In this document: one piece after another, positions 60,033-64,000 of the stretch | How the letters are laid out: each line of letters opens with the position of its first letter | How positions within the stretch are numbered: position 1 is the first letter of the stretch | Source of the DNA: G963677085 sp963677085 | Lineage (GTDB): Bacteria; Planctomycetota; Planctomycetia; Pirellulales; Thermoguttaceae | Length of the DNA: 64,000 nt | Assembly: GCA_963677085.2 (NCBI GenBank) | Contig: CAXXFH010000005.1 | Span: 1 to 64,000 of the forward strand | Reading direction: 5' to 3' | The notes under the pieces: generated by a model | The model's input: the letters and a program-made list of their open reading frames with translations, nothing else | Told to the model about the DNA's origin: nothing | The model's database searches: none | Program-made: the position numbers and the translations under genes

Positions 60033-61037
60033 ATGAAGACGATGTTTGCACAATACAAGACTTTTCTGTCCACCGCACTGTTGGCTGCCGTGTTGGTTAC
60101 CGGCGGTTGGCTTAGTACCATAGCCTCGGCTCAAGAAGGCAACGGTGAAGTGCCATCGCCAAGCCCGAGCAATCATGTCGTTCCAGCGGAGACGCCGGTG
60201 CCCGAGACTTCCACGCCAGAGGCATCGGTGTCCAAATCTCCCGTGGCTGCGGCTCCCGCGGTTATTTGCCGACCGGCAGCCGTACGTTGTTGCCGTCCTT
60301 GCTGTCGACCCTGTCGGCAGCGTTGTCCGATTCGCTCGCGGCTGTTCCGTCGCTTGTGTGAGTGCCGCAACGGAAATCTCAGCACCCAGACGGCTGCTCC
60401 CGAGGTCGCTACGGAAGCGAAACCCGATCCGTACGCTTGGAAACCGTTGTTCAACGGTAAAGACCTCAAAGGTTGGAAAATTCCCGAGTTTGGCGGCGAG
60501 GGAGAAGTCGACGTCGACGACGGTGCCATCGTGTTGTCGATGGGCGACATGATGACGGGCATTACCTACACGGGCGAAGTACCACGCGACAACTACGAAA
60601 TCGAGCTAGAGGGCAAACGTGTCGACGGCGTCGATTTCTTCGCCACCACCACCTTTCCGGTAGGCAAGGATTCATGCACATTTGTTGTCGGCGGTTGGGG
60701 TGGTACTGTCGTGGGGCTGTCTAATGTCGACTACTACGACGCCTCGGACAACTTCACCACCACCTTCAAAGACTTCAAGAAGGGACAATGGTATAAGATC
60801 CGTATCCGCGTTACGCCCGAGCGAATCCAGGCATGGATCGATGACGAGAAGACGGTCGATCAAGAGCGAGAGGGCCACAAGTTCAGCATTCGCTTCGAGG
60901 TGGACCTTTGCCAGCCGCTGGGCATTTCTTCCTGGTGTACTACCGGTGCTGTGCGCAATATCCGCTTGCGGAACTTGCCGCCTGCAGAAGCTGGCACCGC
61001 GACGGCGGAACCGGAAACGGCGAAGACCGCTTCGTAA
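60033..61037 (+). CDS. Secreted DUF1080 (3-keto-disaccharide hydrolase-like) protein with Cys/Arg-rich linker
   Basis: A 334-residue exported protein. The signal peptide ends near A-S-A-Q-E (residue 34). A Pro/Ser-rich linker leads to a striking segment at 79-111 with nine cysteines among many arginines and prolines (R-C-C-R-P-C-C-R-P-C). The DUF1080 domain then runs about 133-315: W-K-P-L-F-N-G-K-D-L-K-G-W is the family opening, with a concanavalin-like beta-sandwich after it. DUF1080 proteins are thought to hydrolyse 3-keto-glycosides. ATG 60033 has GGAGA 8 bases upstream. It stands alone, downstream of cassette 2 and convergent with phaC. The Cys-rich part could crosslink or bind metal. 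Confidence 0.87.
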   Translation: MKTMFAQYKTFLSTALLAAVLVTGGWLSTIASAQEGNGEVPSPSPSNHVVPAETPVPETSTPEASVSKSPVAAAPAVICRPAAVRCCRPCCRPCRQRCPIRSRLFRRLCECRNGNLSTQTAAPEVATEAKPDPYAWKPLFNGKDLKGWKIPEFGGEGEVDVDDGAIVLSMGDMMTGITYTGEVPRDNYEIELEGKRVDGVDFFATTTFPVGKDSCTFVVGGWGGTVVGLSNVDYYDASDNFTTTFKDFKKGQWYKIRIRVTPERIQAWIDDEKTVDQEREGHKFSIRFEVDLCQPLGISSWCTTGAVRNIRLRNLPPAEAGTATAEPETAKTAS

Positions 61038-61088
61038 TCGCGACGGGTGTTGCGTTCATCGGTGGAGCAATGTCGAGAACCGCTGTCG

Positions 61089-62189
61089 TTACACGGGACA
61101 CGATCGCTCGGCCAGCCATTTGGTGACATCCGGCCATAGCTCTTTTTGGGCCTTTGTGCCCATTGCCAAACCGATATGGCCGGCTGGGAGCTTCATGGTC
61201 TTGCGGTCTTGGGAGCCGACCAGATCGTTGAATGGTTCGCTCTGCTCGCAGGGCACAAGATCGTCTTTGGTGGCCATCAGGTTGAGGATTGGGCAAGTAA
61301 TTTGCCTCAGATTGACGATGTGTCTGCCCACGGGCATTTGGTTCTTCACTAAGAGGTTCTGCTGGTAGAGATATTTGACGAACTCACGGAAAATCTCACC
61401 AGGCACGGCGATATTGTCGTTGAGCCATGTTTCCATGGTGAAGTATTCGTCGACAAATCGCTCGTCGTCGGCACGTTCCATCAGTGCCAAGGGCTTTTGG
61501 ATCAGGTTGCCAACCGGTTTGAGCAACATAAAGGCTCCTTGGAGAAACTCCGCCGGGCAGTTTCCGTAGGCATCGACAAAGGTGTCGACGTCGAAGTATT
61601 CGGAGTCGGTCCAAAGGTTGAGCAGCCCCTCTCGTGTGCTGAAGTCGATTCCCGCGGCCAACAAGATCAGGTTCATCACCCGTTCGGGGTGCAGCGCCGT
61701 GAACATGGCCGACATCGTCCCGCCCATGCAATAGCCGAGGATATTCACTTTCGACGAGCCGGTCCGCTCGGAAACGTAGTCGACGACATTGTGGATGTAG
61801 CCGTTGATGTACGTTTCCAGCGTTTGGTGACGATCGGCGTGGCCGGGGGTTCCCCAATCGATCAGATAGGTGTCGAAACCCGCCCGAATGAATTGTCCTA
61901 CCACACTCTTGTTCGGTAGGATGTCGAGAATATAGGGGCGGTTCACCAATGCGAACACGAACACGACCGGGGTTCGGAATCGCGGTGGTTTATCACTTAG
62001 ATAATGGAGCAAATTCAGGCGATCTTCCTCGTAGACGATCTCCGAGGAGGTCGCTCCCTTCTTCACACGTTGTGCCTGTTGCCACAACAGGGGCAATCTC
62101 ATTGCCCGGCGCACTTGAGCGAACGACTCGTCGACGAGAGCCTTTTGTGCCTCGAACCACGGGGCAGTCGAGTTAATGTTGGTACTCAT
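61089..62189 (-). CDS. phaC: Class III poly(3-hydroxyalkanoate) synthase, PhaC subunit
   Basis: A 366-residue PHA synthase, the length of class III PhaC. The lipase-like box G-Y-C-M-G-G gives catalytic C154. The aspartate is D309 or D310 in A-T-K-D-D-L-V-P, and histidine H338 lies in A-G-H-I-G-L. P-Y-I-L-D-I-L-P and D-W-G-T-P-G are further family motifs. It polymerises 3-hydroxyacyl-CoA into storage polyester and needs PhaE as partner. The phaE gene lies 27 bases upstream on the same strand, so the two form an operon. It is convergent with the DUF1080 gene. Confidence 0.96.
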   Translation of the reverse strand: MSTNINSTAPWFEAQKALVDESFAQVRRAMRLPLLWQQAQRVKKGATSSEIVYEEDRLNLLHYLSDKPPRFRTPVVFVFALVNRPYILDILPNKSVVGQFIRAGFDTYLIDWGTPGHADRHQTLETYINGYIHNVVDYVSERTGSSKVNILGYCMGGTMSAMFTALHPERVMNLILLAAGIDFSTREGLLNLWTDSEYFDVDTFVDAYGNCPAEFLQGAFMLLKPVGNLIQKPLALMERADDERFVDEYFTMETWLNDNIAVPGEIFREFVKYLYQQNLLVKNQMPVGRHIVNLRQITCPILNLMATKDDLVPCEQSEPFNDLVGSQDRKTMKLPAGHIGLAMGTKAQKELWPDVTKWLAERSCPV

Positions 62190-62216
62190 CGCTTCGTCCC
62201 TCCCTTCGCGTTCGCT

Positions 62217-62699
62217 TTATCCTTCATTGGTATTGTCCCCTTCCTGGCCGGCGTCTTGCTTGCCGGCCGGCGTTTGCTCCAGCTGTTCCAGGCGGTGGCG
62301 AATTTCTTCCATCTGCCCGGAAATCCGTTCCACCGCGTCGACAAGGCGGTGTTCAAGGTGCCGGATCGAAAGCATGAGTTGATCTACGTCTTGCCGGCTA
62401 GTGCCCTGAAACTCGTGTTGCACCTGGCCGAGAAAATCATTGAACTGCTTGCGTGCCTGCATCGCCGTGCTGAGCGATTGCCGCAGCATGTCGAGGAATT
62501 CCGGCGAACGCATGAACTCGTCGCAGTACTCAGCCCAGGCATTGAGCATGGCGGAACGTGTTTGTCGTGCCGCCTCGGGGGGCATCGCCTCCGGTGAAAA
62601 TGCCATGCCGGCACCCATCACTTTGGTGGCAAAATCCAACCACATACGAGTGAACGTGTCGGCATGCGGAAACGTGGTAGTGTGTTGATCGTTGTCCAT
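62217..62699 (-). CDS. phaE: PhaE-like subunit of class III PHA synthase
   Basis: A 160-residue helical protein upstream of phaC. It is shorter than typical PhaE (about 350 residues), but has the expected features: W-L-D-F-A near the N-terminus, the M-R-S-P-E-F-L-D-M-L-R segment, and a C-terminal coiled coil about 105-145 (L-E-H-R-L-V-D-A-V-E-R-I). ATG 62699 is chosen over an in-frame ATG at 62759 because GGAGG lies 6 bases before it. Genes of this short form sit beside phaC in several planctomycetes and could be called PhaE or a PHA-synthase associated protein. Identification rests largely on position. Confidence 0.75.
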   Translation of the reverse strand: MDNDQHTTTFPHADTFTRMWLDFATKVMGAGMAFSPEAMPPEAARQTRSAMLNAWAEYCDEFMRSPEFLDMLRQSLSTAMQARKQFNDFLGQVQHEFQGTSRQDVDQLMLSIRHLEHRLVDAVERISGQMEEIRHRLEQLEQTPAGKQDAGQEGDNTNEG

Positions 62700-62944
62700 T
62701 GCCAACCTCCGATTTTCCCGATGCGCAGCAGCCGTTGAGCATCGCATAAGTAGTGACACGAGGGCGACCCACGGGAGCCCGGCAATTGCGGGAAAATCCG
62801 CTACGTGGCCAATTCACTAATTCTGCGAATATCAATAACGCTCGCGGCATCGGCTTAAGGCACAACCGCGAAATCCGAACCCACGGTGCCAAGCTCCTTT
62901 GCCGTGGAGCCCTTATTGATGCTTGCGCTGCAAATGATCCGCTT

Positions 62945-63013
62945 CCGAAAGCCGAGCGTCTGGAACCCCAGGCTCCCGTTGGTCGCCTTCCGCTCATTAG
63001 CTATGCAAACGTC
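62945..63013 (-). repeat. Dispersed repeat B, copy 2 (GCGACC core)
   Basis: On the minus strand: TTTGCATAGCTAATGAGCGG, AAGGCGACC, AACGGGAGCC, ending CTCGGCTTTCGG. Matches 39633-39694 closely in the first 40 bases. Confidence 0.78.
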
Positions 63014-63024
63014 AAAAGGGACAA

Positions 63025-63109
63025 CCCGAAAGACAACTTGCCGTTTTCAGTTCCGAATTCCAGGACCGTGGCGAAGCACGGCTCTGGCGAATCGGCAAGT
63101 TGTTTTCGG
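63025..63109 (-). repeat. Palindrome-bounded dispersed element C, copy 2
   Basis: Ends are a perfect 11-base inverted repeat, ACAACTTGCCG (63033-63043) and CGGCAAGTTGT (63093-63103). An inner hairpin CCGTG/CACGG lies between. The reverse complement matches 39822-39900 in its end blocks. Confidence 0.65.
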
Positions 63110-63147
63110 TCTGTCCTAAATAACTACCGAGGTCTCCCGGTCGCGTG

Positions 63148-64000
63148 TCAGCATCGCTGCACCGCCATGGCCACGGCTTCACCGCCACCGATACACAGTG
63201 CCGCGATTCCCGTCTTCTGGTTTCGGTGTTTCAACGCATTGAGAAGCGTGACAAGGATTCGCGCCCCGCTGGCCCCGATCGGATGCCCCAAAGCGACGGC
63301 CCCGCCATGTACATTGAGTTTCTCGTGCGGAATCCCCAGTTCTTGCATGGCTGCCATGGGAACAACGGAAAACGCTTCGTTGATTTCGAAAAGATCCACT
63401 TGGTCGACAGTCCAACTGAGCTGTTCCATCAGTTTGCGAATCGCACCGACGGGCGCCAAGGTGAACCACTCCGGTTCCTGCGAGTGCGAGGCATAGCCCA
63501 AGATCTTGGCTTCCGGCTGCACGCCCAACTGTTGGACGCGTTCGCCGGAAAGCACGACCACGGCCGCAGCGGCATCGTCGACACTCGACGCATTTCCCGC
63601 AGTAACCGTTCCCTCCTTGCCAAACGCCGGCCGAAGCTGGCGCAGTTTCTCTTCGTTGAATCGGGCCGGTTCTTCATCTTGATCGACGGTAACGGTGCCC
63701 TTGCGGCCGACGATCTCCACGGGCGTGATTTCGTCGTGCAGGACACCATTTTGCTGGGCGGCAATCGCACGCTGGTAGCTCGCCACGGCATAGTCGTCTT
63801 GCTGTTCGCGGTTGAACTGATATCGCTCGGCACACCGGTCGCCATAGACGCCCATGTGCAAGTCGCCGTACACATCCCAGAGGCCGTCGGTGATCATCGA
63901 ATCGACCAGTTCGCCTGGACCCATGCGATATCCCTGGCGAGCTTTCGGCAGCATATAGGGTGCCTGCGACATGTTTTCCATGCCGCCGCTCACCACAACA
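63148..64000 (-). CDS. Thiolase (acetyl-CoA acetyltransferase), C-terminal part
   Basis: The 3' part of a thiolase gene whose start lies beyond the right edge; about 283 codons are visible. Family motifs seen: G-G-M-E-N-M-S-Q near the beginning, I-N-E-A-F near three-quarters, G-G-A-V-A-L-G-H-P-I-G-A-S-G-A-R with the catalytic histidine, and C-I-G-G-G-E-A with the C-terminal catalytic cysteine. The N-terminal acyl-accepting cysteine is outside the window. Thiolase condenses two acetyl-CoA to acetoacetyl-CoA. Its position 448 bases upstream of phaE and phaC, same strand, suggests the PhaA role in PHA synthesis, but beta-oxidation thiolase cannot be excluded. Confidence 0.93.
   Translation of the reverse strand, partial: VVVSGGMENMSQAPYMLPKARQGYRMGPGELVDSMITDGLWDVYGDLHMGVYGDRCAERYQFNREQQDDYAVASYQRAIAAQQNGVLHDEITPVEIVGRKGTVTVDQDEEPARFNEEKLRQLRPAFGKEGTVTAGNASSVDDAAAAVVVLSGERVQQLGVQPEAKILGYASHSQEPEWFTLAPVGAIRKLMEQLSWTVDQVDLFEINEAFSVVPMAAMQELGIPHEKLNVHGGAVALGHPIGASGARILVTLLNALKHRNQKTGIAALCIGGGEAVAMAVQRC

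Larger units (their letters stand above)
62700..63147. other. Repeat-bearing intergenic region, about 450 bp
   Basis: No gene supported. It contains a GCGACCCACGGGAGC core at 62764-62778, repeat B copy 2 inverted (62945-63013) and palindromic element C copy 2 (63025-63109). Spurious frames here and at 39.6 kb share peptide fragments because of the repeats. Confidence 0.65.

Overview
The window looks like chromosomal DNA of a planctomycete, probably of the Pirellulales type. The signs are several DUF1559 pseudopilin-like proteins with GFTLVE-type N termini, PEP-CTERM exported proteins, ECF sigma factors each overlapping a FecR-like gene, a sulfatase, a Tat-exported Gfo/Idh/MocA oxidoreductase and a DUF1080 protein. 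No rRNA, tRNA or CRISPR array was seen. This taxonomic call comes from gene families, not from a marker gene.

Layout. 1-1276: tail of a beta-propeller-like gene cut by an IS5-family element. 1305-4230 (minus): Gfo/Idh/MocA oxidoreductase, DJ-1/PfpI protein, PEP-CTERM protein. 4982-16796 (plus): DUF1559 protein and small lipoprotein, then a carbohydrate-processing run (beta-helix protein, TIM-barrel glycosidase-like protein, sulfatase, GH78-type alpha-L-rhamnosidase, second beta-helix protein). 17109-26458 (minus, read right to left): ECF sigma, FecR-like regulator, PEP-CTERM protein, a fused double PEP-CTERM protein, DUF1559 protein, lipoprotein, LamG/BNR sialidase-like protein. 27196-39168 (plus): a signalling island with an HDOD protein, two histidine kinases with paralogous cores, four response regulators (HD-GYP, HDOD, degenerate HD-GYP, unknown C-terminus) and a periplasmic binding lipoprotein. 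39974-51001 (plus): a redox cluster with a HdrCB-like Fe-S protein, EtfB, EtfA, a membrane cytochrome-b/HdrD-like protein, HdrA, MvhD, MvhG, MvhA and a cNMP-binding protein. 51472-54885: large secreted glycosidase-like protein. 55430-59598: a second ECF sigma, FecR, PEP-CTERM, DUF1559 cassette. 60033-61037: DUF1080 protein. 61089-64000 (minus): class III PHA synthase PhaC, PhaE and the C-terminal part of a thiolase.

How it works together. The most notable part is 39974-50327. It encodes a group 3c-like [NiFe]-hydrogenase (MvhADG) with HdrA, next to electron-transfer flavoprotein and a membrane Fe-S/cytochrome-b protein of the kind that passes ETF electrons to quinone. Five genes from 43244 to 50327 overlap by 4 or 8 bases, so they very probably form one operon. 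I infer a route linking H2, ferredoxin or flavin-based bifurcation, acyl-CoA-type dehydrogenation and the quinone pool. The signalling island just upstream has no DNA-binding output domain, so its outputs are likely cyclic-nucleotide or protein-protein.

Two further themes are the recurrent ECF/FecR/PEP-CTERM/DUF1559 cassette and a family of structured intergenic repeats sharing a 15-base core (GCGACC, two variable bases, CGGGAGC), with seven copies concentrated between 39.6 and 63.0 kb.
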